Positions 24,224 to 36,038 are shown, numbered from the stretch's first letter. The stretch: 64,000 nucleotides of DNA from Macrobrachium rosenbergii (GCF_040412425.1 NC_089766.1:50826797-50890796); one strand, 5' to 3'. Numbers and translations are program-made. Notes: generated by a model not told the origin, from the sequence alone.

Positions 24224-27200
24224 ATGGACGCCGATATCCCATCCTTCATGCAGTTAAACGCGGACCCGCTGACTCGAGGTTTACCTACCTCCCATCACAG
24301 CCACGCCCGCCCGCATCGAGGCCCTCCCGCAACCCACACCAGCGCCCGAACACACGACGGCGGGCAACACAATCGCGGGCCGCCCTCACCGTAAAGCTGC
24401 CGCCGCACGCACGGGGAACCCATCGATGTGGCTGCGCAGGGTGGAGAGCCACTTCAGAATCGCGGACCTCACGGGACGAAATCCTACAGGCCGACACAGT
24501 GCTCAACGCCCTTCCGAGGACGTGTACAGAAAACTCATCTCGCGAGTACCAAACACACACCTCACATACAGCACCACAAAAAGTTCCTCTCGAAAGCTTG
24601 CTCCCTGCCCATCGCGAGGCCGGGCGCCCGTGCTATCGACCTTGCTAATAATCCACGCCACGACCTCAATCCAAGAGACGCTTGGGGCATGGTCGTAGAT
24701 CTCTGTCAATACCAGTCTTGGGTGGCACAAACAAGCGGCAGGAGATAAGCTTCATACGGAAATCTTCCTTCGCTAACCTCCCGGAAGTACGCAACCAGAT
24801 CGCTCACCCTACACCATGCCTGTCGAGGACCTCAGAGGCGGCACAACACCTCACAGACCTGGTCAAGGCTTCACAGCGCTAAAACCGGCCACACAGCCGG
24901 TCAGCTCCGTCCAGCCTGAAGAGGACGTGAGCAGCCCGCCAACGCCATCGCCAACAGACGTCCACCGAACCACAGCAGACGGAGGTCCCGGCTTCTGTCG
25001 CTACCACAAGTGGTTCGGAAAGGACGCCTGAAACTGCCTGCCGCCCTGCTCGTTCAACCGCTCAAAACGGGGTGGCGGCCAGCAGACAGGCCGCCATGGC
25101 AGCCGAAGAACCCAGGGCCGCAAAACAGTAGGTTTTACGTCCGCGACACCGTCTCCGGCAGGATGATGCTGGTCGACACAGGAGCCTTTAAGTCGGTCTT
25201 CCCAGCATCCAGAGAGGACCGCAACCAGACACCAGACCGGCCGCTTCCTGACGGCCGCCAACGGAACCCCCATCCTCTCCCACGGCACCAGGCTCCTGTC
25301 GATCTCCATCCTGGCCAGAGTTACTCCTGGGACTTTCATCGTCGCGGACGGGAACCCCACTCCTGGGGGCCGATTTTCTGGCGCACTTCGGCCTGCTTGT
25401 CGACGTGGGGCGCAAGCGCCTCCTCGATACCGACTCCTGCCGTCTCTCCCGTTAACGGCGGGACCCAGACCCACCATCAGCGCCCGTCGCCCCACCAGTA
25501 TGCACACCTTCTGTCGGAGTTCCCTGAGGTGTTTAGCCCGAGCCGCCAAGTCCCCGGGGCCCCAGCCAAGCACGGCATATACCACCATATAGTGACTAAA
25601 AGGGCCCCGACATGCCGAAGTTCCGCAGGCTTCCCCTCAGCGCCTTCAGGAGACGAAAAAAGATTCGCGGGAGATGGAACAGATGGGCATCTGCAGGAAA
25701 GCCTCCAGTCCATGGGCCTCCCCCTCCACATGGTGCAGAAACCGGACGGCTCCTGGAGACCCCTGCGGCGACTACAGGTGGCTCAACATTGCAACGGAGC
25801 CCGACCACTACCCTCTACCCAATATGCAAGACCTCACGGCCTCCTTTCACGGGGCCAAAATATCACTAAATTGGACCTTCTTAAATCTTATTTCCAGGTA
25901 CCTGTTGTGCCAGAGGACATACCAAAGACAGCCATCATCACGCCCTTCGGGTCCTATGTGTTCGCCTTCTCCACCTTCGGGCTGAGGAACGGGGCCACCT
26001 TCCAGCGGCTCATGGACAGCATCCTGGGGACCTAAAATTCTCGTCTGCACGTCGACGACATTCTCATATTTTCCAGGTCTCACAGCCAACACCAGAGGCA
26101 CATCAAAGCAGTCCTCCAGCGCCTCCAAGAAAAACGGCTCGTCGTCCGTTTGACAAAGTGTACCTTCGGCGTCCAGAAAGCAGAATTCCTGGTCACGAGG
26201 TGTCTCCGGCAGGCGTCCGCCCTCTTACATCGAAAGTGGCAGCCGTAGCTAAGTTCCGACACCCACCTCCATCAAGGCCGTCCAGGAGTTCCTTGGGATG
26301 GTAAACTTCTACAGGCGGTTCATCCCCGGATCGCGCACACCACAGCCCCCTGACGGAAGTCCTAAAGGTCAACTTGAAGTCCCTGTCTTGGGACCCAGCC
26401 AGCAGCAGGCCTTTTCCCTGACGAAGGCCGCCCTCACCAAGGCAACCGCCTTGGCACACCAGGATCCCAAGGCTCCTCCAGCTGACGACAGACGCCAGTA
26501 ACGTTGCCCGCGGTGCTGTTCTGGAGCAAATCATCAACGGCGCCCCAGCCCATCGCCTTCTTCAGCAAGAAGTTCAGTCCCGCAGAGTCCCGCTACAGCA
26601 CCTTCGACAGGGGAACTCTGCGCGATGTACCGCGCAGTTCGGCACTTCAAGTTCCTCCTGGAGGGGACGCCCTTCACAATCTTCACAGACCACCAGCCAC
26701 TGGTTCACGCCTTCACGAAGCAGGGGGCGCATGGTCTTCCAGACAGCAGCGCCACCTCTCAGCCATAGCCGAATTTACCTGTTCCGCCAGGTACCTCCCC
26801 GGCAAGAAAAATCCGAGCAGACGCCCTCTCCAGAGTCGAGTTGAACGCAGTGCAGCTTGGTGTAGATTACCAGACCTTGCCAGAGAACAGGCCGACCCAG
26901 AAACCCCAGCATACCGCACCGCCATCACATCCCCTCAAGTGGCGGACGTGACCCTCGCCCCGAGGCCCCAGCCTGCTCTGTGACATCAGCACAGGCCAGC
27001 CCCGCCCTTTGGTTCCAGCCTCACGCCGCCGCCAGGTATTCACATCATTCACGGCCTCTCACACCCTCCGCAGGACCACGGCCAAACTGCTTTCAAAAGT
27101 TCGTCTGGCACGGGTGCAAAAGGACGCCACAGCCTGGGCAAACAGTGCCTGCAGTGCCAGACCAGTAAAGTGGGTCGTCACACGCAGTCGGGTGGCGAGT

Positions 27201-28165
27201 TCCCACAGCCAGGCGCCGCCGCCACATCCACATCGACGTCGCCGGGCCCCTTCCCCATCAGGCGGATCCAGATACTCTCACGGTGGTAGACCGTTCAACC
27301 AGGTGGCCCGGCCACACCATGCAAGAAGCCACCGCCAGCGCGTGCGCTGAGGCCCTGCTCTCCAGTTGGGTTAGCCGCCGGCGCCCGACCACATCACAAC
27401 CGACAGGGCCCCGCTTTCTCTCTCCGAGTTGTGGTCTGCCCTGGCTCAACTGCTGGGAACCACGCACCACACCACCACAGCGTACAACCCAGCGGCCAAC
27501 GGCCTGGTTGAACGGTTCCACAGGTCCCAAAGTCATCCCTCATGGCCGCTGCACCGCCGAGGACTGGAAACATCAGCCGTGGGTCCTCCTCGGGTTGAGG
27601 ACCGCCCCAGAGCCCGGCACCCCATCCGCAGCTGAACAAACCTGCGGGGGAACCCTCGTGGTGCCGGGAGAGCTCGTGACGGATGATCGCCACTCCCCCA
27701 TCTCTGCAGAGGCTCCGCGACGTGGCGGCAAGTTCGCCTTGCAGGCGCTCATACATCGACAAAGCAACCACCTTCATGCCGCCACAGCTGTCATCCGCCA
27801 CCCACGTCTTCGTCAGAGTCGACGCCGTCCGTCCACCACTAACTAAGCCCTACAGGGGACCCTTCGCGTGCTGGAGCGAACAGCAAGGCGTTCGGCTGGC
27901 ACTCCCAGGCAAGAACGACTGGTTTCCATAGACCGGCTAAAGCCCGCCTTCCTGTCGGAGAGTCCCGGCAGCGACGCAGCACCCCTTCCGCCCAAACGCA
28001 CTCCAGCACGCCCTCACCCCGCAGGCGCGCGCCCCAGGAAGGAACCGCCCAAACAGCAGCCTCACAGGCGGGAGGCCCTCAGTTATCTTCAAGGAGCCGC
28101 GGCACCTTCAGCGCCCCAGCAGATACAGGGATTAATCAGATGCGTCCCTCGTCTTGGGGAGTATT
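24224..28165 (+). pseudogene. Gag-Pol of Gypsy element 2 (CsRn1-like), broken
   Basis: Colinear with element 1, with Gag from ATG 24224. The CHCC zinc box at 24993-25053 is interrupted by an in-frame TGA (25029-25031) where element 1 has CGA. The protease DTG is at 25175-25183. The longest open piece (25010-26035, 341 codons) runs from the zinc box through protease into RT. It ends at a TAA just after DSILG, where a run of four G appears one base short (26026-26029). The catalytic YVDD region (about 26045) is itself shifted. RNase H (about 26480-26640), integrase (DRG about 27411, GLVERFH about 27510) and the GPF motif (about 27850) follow in changing frames. It is not functional as written. 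Confidence 0.88.
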
Positions 28166-28586
28166 TGTAAAGTCACCACCCGGCGCCAGGATAGTGTTTC
28201 AGCGGCGCCATTAATTAAGTCTCCGCTGAGCTTGTTTCTTTGGTGACTTCCCGTTTTTTCTTCAAGCTCAATTAGTCACGCCTAAAACGTGCCAGGTCAC
28301 GATTTTAATCATTTTTACTTTATGGTATTTATACGAATGTCACACATTGTGTATCACATGTTTCTTCATTCAGGCATCAAGACTGTATCTATATTGTAGC
28401 TCTGTATGTTTTGTATTGTAATTTGTACTCGTTCACTGCATATTATTGTTTATTGTTTTGACCTCAGGTCACAGTCAATTCCATTGTCTCTCACGGCTCA
28501 AGCGTCAGTCGGCCGCAATATAAGCTGCCTGGATCTGTAATAAAGTAGCAGTAACTTTTACCTGCTCGTTTCTTTGACACCTTACA
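28166..28586 (+). repeat. 3' LTR of Gypsy element 2
   Basis: A 421-bp LTR starting TGTAAAG and ending CCTTACA. It is preceded by the purine tract CTTGGGGAGTA, the likely polypurine primer, and followed by the AGTA duplication. It differs from its 5' partner mainly by 1-3 bp indels. Confidence 0.92.
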
Positions 28587-28789
28587 AGTACTCTGCAACA
28601 TGGCGTTACACACACACGCTGTTGCTATGCTATCTAGACAGGACCCTCTAGAATAATATCTACCCACTACAATTAGGTAATGTTTTTCATATTAGAATTG
28701 CTTCTATACAATAGGAGGGAAACTGAAAGACATACTTCTTTATTATTTATATACATATATATACAATCACATACTAATCCATTACAAAA

Positions 28790-28945
28790 AGTGTGGAAAG
28801 TAAGATGGAAAACTGAGAAATATGAAAGGAGACAAAGTAAAAGGAATGAAAGGAGGTGTTACTAGAGGCCGAAGGGACGCTGCAAAGAACCTTGTAATGC
28901 CTAAAGTGCACTGCGTGAGGTGCACTGACGCCACTATTCCCCCTC
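28790..28945 (+). repeat. Dispersed repeat R1, copy 3 (5' truncated)
   Basis: Only the 3' half is present: GTGTGGAAAGTAAGATGGAA, AAAGTAAAAGGAATGAAAGG, AGAGGCCGAAGGGACGCTGC and CTGCGTGAGGTGCACTGACG. Confidence 0.7.
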
Positions 28946-29181
28946 CCCTACAAAAGAAGGGTGGGGGGGGTGATAAGATAGCTTCCATGTGTCATACACT
29001 TTAGTTAGAGCTCAATGAACTAGTGTTCTGCTCGGAACCTTCAGGTTTTCAGTTCTCAGGAATTATCTGGGGATGAAGTTGCTGAGCTCATGCCACTCTC
29101 TACCCTGGCAGTAACCTGCCTAACTACTCTAACTGCTAGATGCAAAACTCATTGTATTGGTCAACTGGGGCAATAATATAT

Positions 29182-29186
29182 ATGTG

Positions 29187-29253
<67 letters not shown>
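29182..29253 (+). repeat. (AT)n microsatellite
   Basis: AT dinucleotides with a few TATG interruptions at the left end. Confidence 0.95.
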
Positions 29254-29254
<1 letters not shown>

Positions 29255-29256
<2 letters not shown>

Positions 29257-30295
29257 TAGCGTTGAGCAAGGTTTTTCTTTGAATGTTGTGTAAAGTAGTT
29301 TTCTTGTTAATTATCATTTAAAAGCTGAGTTGTTGTACTTTTCAGAATATTTAAAAAAAAAAATTAAGTCATAAATGAGCTCATTTGCAAAAAACAAGCA
29401 GTTTATAAGACTTGATGTAAATGATTCTAACGAAGGCTCAAAAAACTTTAGTTTTGCCTCTTTTCATTCTATTTGCTCTACTTGTTGTCCTCTATTACCT
29501 CATATGTTCACATTTCACATTTATTCATTACTTCTTCTTAACTTACGATTACAGTTGCATTCTAAATCACTTTGAAATATGGTGGAATACAGAATTCTGG
29601 CCAGAGTTTGATGATTTGAAATATACATTAATAATCAATATATCGTAAAGGGGAATACAGCTGTCAATAATTTTTACAAAGCAGATTTGGACACAAATCT
29701 TGAAAAAAAAAAACTACGTGGGTGCCATACCAGGTATGAGTCATTCCCTCTAACAAAATGTTATTCCACCTTGCTAATCCGAATCCCATTTGAAAAAGTA
29801 CTCCATGAGAGCCATTCACCATAAACAGAACTCTCCTCGGTGAATGGCTTACCAAAACCAACCTTGACTACAGAGTGAGAAACTTGCGTAAATAGACTTA
29901 ATTATTTTGACTTACCTAGGCTGTTGTTTTTGTTATAGAATGTTTTGCACATTCAGCACGGTCCAAATCCTTAAGTTTCGTCATACAAATTGATCTAAAA
30001 CAGCATTTGAATCATATCAAGATTAAATGTCTGGTACCAAAGTGTTCATGTCTCGAACAGAGAACCCAATTATTCCCATGTAAGGAATAACAAATCCAAA
30101 AATCTTCTTGTAAAGAATAGCGAACCCTGCTGCAAGTGGGTTTGCTAATCTTGACATGATCCCAGCATTTGAACTGCTTATCTTCATCGACTTTTTTAAA
30201 GCTATCTTCAAGTGTTTAGGGGTAGATCGTAAAGTGCTAGGGCCGGATTGTATTGTATTTGGTTGGGACGATAACATGCATTCGGGAGGCAGTGT
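29255..30295. other. No recognisable gene
   Basis: AT-rich sequence with short frames lacking any known domain. Nothing further supported. Confidence 0.5.
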
Positions 30296-30299
30296 TTGA

Positions 30300-31704
30300 G
30301 GGCTCTGGAGAATAGAGAGTATACTGTACCTGCAGTTGCGATCTCTACACCAGTATGTATCTCCATAGAGTCATAGACCATGAGTACTACTACGTAGTTC
30401 AGGGACCTTCCACCAGGGTGCCGCTGCAAGGACTTGCGGCCATCTTTAAAGGTCTGGTAACACACAATTTGAACAGGGGCTTAGTGCGATTTTAATTTTT
30501 TTCATCGTTAATGTGTAATGAGTAAGTGTTAAGCGAATGTTTAGGGTTTAGTGAGTTAGTGTTTAGTGCATATGAGTAAGTTTTTAGTGAAAGTTTACTT
30601 TAGGGTTTAGTGAATGTTTAGTTTTGGGTTTAGTGAATGTTTTGAGTTGGTGTTTAGTGAACATTTATGAGTAAGTGTTTAGTGAATGTTTACTTTAGGG
30701 TTTAGTGAATGTTTCGTTTTGTGTTTAGTGAATGTCTTGTGAATGTTAGTGAATGTTTAGTGTGTAAGTATTCAGTGAATGTTTAGTGAATGTCTTGTGA
30801 ATGTTAGTGTTTAGTGAATATTTAGTGTGTAAGTATTCAGGGAGTGTTTAGGGTTTGTGAATGTTTAGTGTGTAAGTGTTCAGTGAGTTTAGGGTTTACT
30901 GAAGGTTTATTGCATGTTAATGTTTAGTGCGTAAGTATTCAATGAATTTTTACCATGTAAATATTTAGTGAATGTTTAGTGAGTGTTTAGGGTTTAGTGA
31001 ATGTTTAGTGTGTAAGTAAGCATTAAGTGAATGTTTAGTGAGTGATTAGGGCTTAGTGAGTGCTTAGGGTTTTTAATGAGCATTCAGGGTTTAGTGAGTG
31101 TTTAGTGTATAGTGTGTGCTTAGTGAATATTTAGTGAGTGTTTAGTGTACAGTGAGTGCTTAGTGAATATTTAGTGAGTGATTAGTATATAGTTAGTGCT
31201 TAGTGAATGTTTAGTGAGTGTTTAGTATATAGTGAGTGGTTAGTGAGTGTTTAGTGAATGTTTACTGAATGTTTGGGGTACAGTGAGTGTTTAGTGTTTT
31301 ACGAGTGTTTAGTGAGCGTTTAGTGTATAGCGAGTGCCTAGTGAGTGTTGAGTATCTCGTGGGTGTTTATTGTTACTGAGTGCGAGTGTATAGTAAGTGT
31401 GAGTGTTTAGTGAGTGCGAGTGTATAGTAAGTGTGTGTGTGTGTTTAGTGAGTGTGAGTGTATAGTAAGTGTGAGTGTTTAGTGAGGGTAAGTGTATTGT
31501 GAATGTTAGTGTTTAGTGATTGTACATTAAAGTTTGGTTAGTATTTGGTGACTGTATGCAAAGAAAGTCCTGTAATTTAAAGGAATCATTTATGCTAAAC
31601 TCTGCTTAGATCCAAGAGCAGATGCTTAGGCCTTGACCACAATGGTTGGAGTGCTTAGGCCAACCTGTTATTGTAAGGTAATTTTTCTCTGTGAAATTGG
31701 GCCA

Positions 31705-31749
<45 letters not shown>

Positions 31750-31835
31750 GCATAGTACAATAAACTGGACCGAGACCTTTTCAATATGGCTGACCAAGGT
31801 CACAATTCTGCAGGGAGTTCATTGCCACTCCAGTG
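30300..31835 (+). repeat. Segmental duplication copy 1, carrying a minisatellite
   Basis: The whole block is repeated at 36815-38575. The left flank shares TTTTTTTCATC...TAATGTGTAATGAGTAAGTG. The right flank shares GACTGTATGCAAAGAAAGTC, GAGCAGATGCTTAGGCCTTG and GTGCTTAGGCCAACCTG, followed by an (AAT)n run and CACTCCAGTGATTGA. Between the flanks (about 30515-31540) lies a degenerate minisatellite based on GTTTAGTGAAT / GTTTAGTGAGT units of about 11 bp, with GTTTAGGG variants. Confidence 0.85.
31707..31748 (+). repeat. (AAT)n microsatellite inside the duplicated block
   Basis: About 14 AAT trinucleotides. The equivalent array in copy 2 (38401-38469) is longer, at about 22 units. Confidence 0.95.
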
Positions 31836-31854
31836 ATTGATGCTCTATGACTTG

Positions 31855-31858
<4 letters not shown>

Positions 31859-31934
<76 letters not shown>

Positions 31935-31971
31935 ATATTTATTAGCAGAAAAAAATTTCTATATATATGTG

Positions 31972-32058
<87 letters not shown>
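31859..32058 (+). repeat. (AT)n, (AT)n and (GA)n microsatellites
   Basis: Two long AT runs (31859-31927 and 31977-32031) are separated by about 50 bp. The second passes directly into a GA run ending at 32058. Confidence 0.96.
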
Positions 32059-32128
32059 TTACAGAAAAATTGAATTAAAACACTAAAATTCATCTGATAA
32101 AAATGAAATAGGTCAAGATTGCATCAAA

Positions 32129-32225
<97 letters not shown>

Positions 32226-32270
32226 GATAAAATTCATCTGATAAAAACTAACATAGTTAAAGATTGCATC

Positions 32271-32341
<71 letters not shown>

Positions 32342-32389
32342 AATGATAAAATTCATCTGATATAAACTAACATAGTTAAAGATTGCATC

Positions 32390-32458
<69 letters not shown>

Positions 32459-32460
32459 TT
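32059..32460 (+). repeat. Higher-order tandem repeat: unique spacer plus (GA)n
   Basis: A spacer of about 55 bp (AATTCATCTGATA-AA..., GATTGCATCAAAA) recurs three times at about 32086, 32230 and 32347. Each copy is followed by a (GA)n run: 32131-32220, 32276-32338 and 32395-32456. The first spacer differs by a few bases and the other two are almost identical. Confidence 0.9.
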
Positions 32461-32744
32461 TGACATCGAGGGAAAAGACTAAACGAAGAGCATCAAAGGT
32501 TTTCGGGAATGTTTCCGATGAATGGAGATATAAGGGAAAGGGAATGTTTGGGGGCTTCACCAGAAAGGAAGCGATCGAGTAGTCTCCTGAAAGAAGGAAG
32601 TTATTGTGCCTCATGAGAGAACTGTTTCTTGGGTACCCAGTGAACTATATACATACAGGAGCCTGAACAACATCTCTCATTAGTACTAGGGCTTTAACAT
32701 TTTGTAAGCACAATGAACTATACAAATGAATAAAGTATTTATAT

Positions 32745-32755
32745 AGTATATATTA

Positions 32756-32806
<51 letters not shown>

Positions 32807-32817
32807 ATATATATATA
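32745..32817 (+). repeat. (AT)n microsatellite
   Basis: Interrupted AT run with TATTATA variants. Confidence 0.93.
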
Positions 32818-33099
32818 CCTATTGAAGACCCAGAAGAAACTGGGCAATGAAGTGGATACATTTGTAAGGCAAATAAGAAACCAGCCAAGTTTGCCACAAC
32901 TGGGGAGGGATGTCAGAATGGATTAAGAAATTAAATGATAAAAACCCAGAAGGAAAAACTTGGCTAAAGAAAAAGGTGCTTTCCTGTTGGTCCACCAAGG
33001 AACATTTGCTTTCAATTTTGAAAACGGGAAAGTGAACAAAAAAAGAGGAAAATGCCTGTTTGTGCCCTCAAGCAGGGAACTTAAAAAACAAGACCTGGA

Positions 33100-33363
33100 A
33101 GACCATGGAAATGGCCATATACTGGATTAAGTTTGCATTCAGAGTAACTGAAAACCAGAATGAAATGGCTAGAGGGTCCATTCCACTCACTGGTTTGAAT
33201 CTGAGGAATTTCAGAAGCGTTATCCAAAAGAATGAGGTTTTAGAAAAAGTAAGGAAAGGTGGTCACACCCTGAAGAATGTTGCTAAGGAAAAAAATCATA
33301 TTAACTTGATCAATCTATAGATATATAGACAATGAAAATGTTTATACAAAAATATAGGATATA

Positions 33364-33412
<49 letters not shown>

Positions 33413-33670
33413 TATATACTACATAATACATTATCTATATATCTGTATATTTATTCGAGAGTTTATTTGACTTTGCTTAGCAATATTCTTCAGGGTGAAG
33501 ACGTCGCTGCCTACATGATTTCGAGAAAGACCCTTTAATGGCAACGCTTCTGGGAGAAGGACACCTGAATCAAACCAGTGAGAGGAAGGATCCTCTAGCC
33601 ATGGTAGGCAACCTTTCAGAGAAGATTATCTGAATGCAAATTTATCCAACCTTGACTGTGGCTGCCATTG
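33100..33670. repeat. Diverged inverted repeat centred on an (AT)n run
   Basis: The left arm (about 33100-33310) contains TTTGCATTCAGA, CTAGAGG-TCC, CTCACTGGTTTGA, CAGAAGCGTT and CCCTGAAGAATGTTGCTAAG. The right arm (about 33470-33670) contains the reverse complements in the reverse order. The centre (33361-33418) is an AT microsatellite. Confidence 0.7.
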
Positions 33671-33719
33671 TACCATGGCCTTTCATGGTAATTTGTGTTC
33701 CTGTGCTCACTGTACCCCA

Positions 33720-34052
33720 AATACTTACTTAATCCTAAAATTCATTAAACACTAAACAGTCACTCATTCGAGAAGCACACCACTATACACTAAACATTCA
33801 CTAAGTAACTGCATTAAACACTCACTAAACATTAACTAATCAATCATTATACACTAAACACTCACTGAATCCTGACACTCATTAAAACAAAATACTCACT
33901 AAACCCTAAATGCTTTAAATCCCTAATCACTCATTACACTAAACAGTCACTGAACATTCACCAATCACTCATTAAACATTCACTAAAAACTAATTTTCAC
34001 AAGACATTCACTTAACATTCACTGAATACTTACAAACTAAACATTCATTCAC

Positions 34053-34057
<5 letters not shown>
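33720..34057 (-). repeat. Minisatellite array 2, inverted orientation
   Basis: Repeated CACTAAACATTCACTAA-type units are the reverse complement of the GTTTAGTGAATG units at 30515-31540 and 36910-38220. The array is more degenerate than the plus-strand ones and is bounded on the right by (AT)n. Confidence 0.85.
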
Positions 34058-34121
<64 letters not shown>

Positions 34122-34127
34122 GTATAT
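34057..34127 (+). repeat. (AT)n microsatellite
   Basis: About 28 AT dinucleotides followed by TATG variants. Confidence 0.95.
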
Positions 34128-34154
34128 TCACTATCAAATGGGCACGTACAAAAT

Positions 34155-34316
34155 AAGCATAATACATCATATCACGCTTTATTATTAGGAGAGCATTTAG
34201 CAATGTCAGTTTGCATCATCAAGGCTAAATTGAGCTAAAAAGAAGAGTGTCTTGATGATGTACAGTAATGTGACATTGCTAAATAATAAACTGTGATATG
34301 ATATATGTATGCTTTT
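34155..34316. repeat. Hairpin element (MITE-like)
   Basis: Arms of about 60 bp. AAGCATAATACATCATATCAC, TTTATTATT, TTTAGCAATGTCA and CATCATCAAG on the left are mirrored on the right as CTTGATGATG, TGACATTGCTAAA, AATAATAAA and GTGATATGATATATGTATGC. The loop is about 40 bp. No clear target duplication was seen. Confidence 0.6.
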
Positions 34317-34379
34317 TCCTAGATAAACCCCCTTGATTGCAACCAAGACCATTCAGAAGGAAGAACTTCATATCTAAAA

Positions 34380-34855
34380 GAATGAGGATTTAGAGAAGGA
34401 GTTAAGGAAAGAGTGGTCCTCTGGTGAAGGGCTTCCAAGCTCTTGTTCATGCTCAGAAATGGCAGGAAAACTGAAAGCAAAAATAAGGACCTCTCTCGAA
34501 TAACGAATGCCTTAAGAAGAAAAAATGACGAATGGGAGGATGCCATGATTAAGAAAGAAAAGGATATCGAACGAATGAAGGACTTCCCCAAAGAAGTTCA
34601 TGTTCCTCGAGCAAGAAATGGCGCTCTTAACATCAGTCTTGGTAAAGAGGCCCAGAGGGATAATTAAGGTGTCTAGTCAAAGGTCCAGAAGCCGGACAAT
34701 CGAATTCAATTGCTCCAACAGGACTTGGCTGAGAAGGAACTGCAAATTGTCTTGCCAAAGGAAACACTCAGCCACGAAAGAGGGGAAAACTGGGTTCATT
34801 CGAGAAGAGGACCAAGATTTGAAGAACTGCTCTGCTGAATAGGGAGGCGGAAGAA
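34380..34855 (+). pseudogene. Possible decayed coiled-coil coding fragment
   Basis: The forward frame at 34443-34667 is rich in Lys, Glu and Arg with heptad-like spacing (ALRRKNDEWEDAMIKKEKDI). A shifted frame continues with RIQLLQQDLAEKELQIVL (about 34697-34750). Together they look like one coiled-coil segment broken by a stop and a frameshift. I do not recognise the parent protein. It could be an exon relic carried with the satellite block, or chance. Confidence 0.3.
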
Positions 34856-34904
34856 AAAAAGCATCAAGAAGAAACGTAATAATTATAATTATGGGGGATT
34901 TAGG

Positions 34905-36038
34905 GCCCATCCTTGAAGTTCTTGGGCCATCTCCAGGCCTGCTTCCCCAGCCTAGCAGGATACCTGCCTTCCTCCGAGGAAGCAGCCTCTGGGTTGGACC
35001 CTTCCCTTCAAGGCTGCCCTCAAGAGAATAGCGAGCATTGTAGGTTTCTGGGCCTCATCCTTGAAGTTCTTGGGCTCTCTCCAGGCCTGCTTCCCCAGCC
35101 TGGTAGGATACCTGCCTTCCTCTGAGGTAGCAGCCTATAGGTTGGACCCTTCCCTTCAAGGCTGCCCTCAAGAGACTGGCGAGACTTAGTGGCTTTTGGG
35201 TCTCATGCTTGAAGTTCTTGGGCTCTCTCCAGGCCCACTTCCCAGCCTGGCAGGATACCTGCTTTCCTCTGAGGAAGCAGCCTCTGGTCGGACCCTTCCC
35301 TTCAAGGCTGCCCTCAAGAAAATGGTGAGCATTGGGGGCTTTTGGGCCTCATCCTGAAGTTCTTGGGCCCTCTCCAGGCCTACTTCCCAGCCTGGCAGGA
35401 TATCTGCCTTCCTGAGGAAGCAGCCTCTGGGTTGGACCCTTCCCTTCAAGGCTGCCCTCGAGAGAATGGTGAACCTTTGGGGCTTTTGGGCCTCATGCTT
35501 GAAGTTCTTGGGCCCTCTCCAGGCCTACTTCCCCAGCCTGGCAGGATACTTGCCTTCCTCCGAGGAAGCAGCCTCTGGGTTGGACCTACCTTCAAAGCTA
35601 CCCTCATAAGACTGGTGAGCCTTGAGGGCTTCTGGGACCTATCCTTGAGGGGCTTGGGCCCTCTCCAGGACTGCTTCCCCAGCCTGGCAGGATACCTGTC
35701 TTCCTCCGAGGAAGCAGCCTCTGGGTCAGACCCTTCCCTTCAAAGCTGCCGTCAAGAGACTGGCAAGCCTTGGATTTTTTGGGCCTCATCCTTGAACTTA
35801 TTGGACCCTCTCCAGGCCCACTTCCCCAGCCTGGCAAGATACCTGCCTTCCTTCGAGGAAGCAGCCTCTGGGTCGGACCCTTCTCTTCAAAGCTGCCCTC
35901 CAGAGACTGGCAAGCCTTGGGGGCTTTTGGGGCCCATCCTTGAAGGGCTTGGGACCTCTCCAGGCCCGCTTCCCCAGCCTGGCAGGATACCTGCCTTCCT
36001 CCGAGGAAGCAGCCACTGGGTCGGACCCTTCCCTTCAC
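34905..36038 (+). repeat. Tandem satellite, 8 units of about 147 bp
   Basis: Unit starts (at CCTTGAAG or its equivalent) fall at 34911, 35059, 35207, 35353, 35497, 35643, 35790 and 35938, giving periods of 144-148 bp. Each unit contains CTCTCCAGGCC, CTTCCCCAGCCTGGCAGGAT, CCTTCCTCCGAGGAAGCAGC and GGACCCTTCCCTTCAA. It is GC-rich compared with its surroundings. Because 147 is a multiple of three, frames stay open on both strands for long distances (303 codons on plus at 35342-36253, 145 on minus). This alone does not make it a gene. Confidence 0.92.

Noticed and set aside
30515..31540. Regularly spaced repeats that could suggest a CRISPR-like array
   Set aside because: Units are contiguous and degenerate with no spacers, no cas genes are present, and the sequence is eukaryotic. 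It is a minisatellite.
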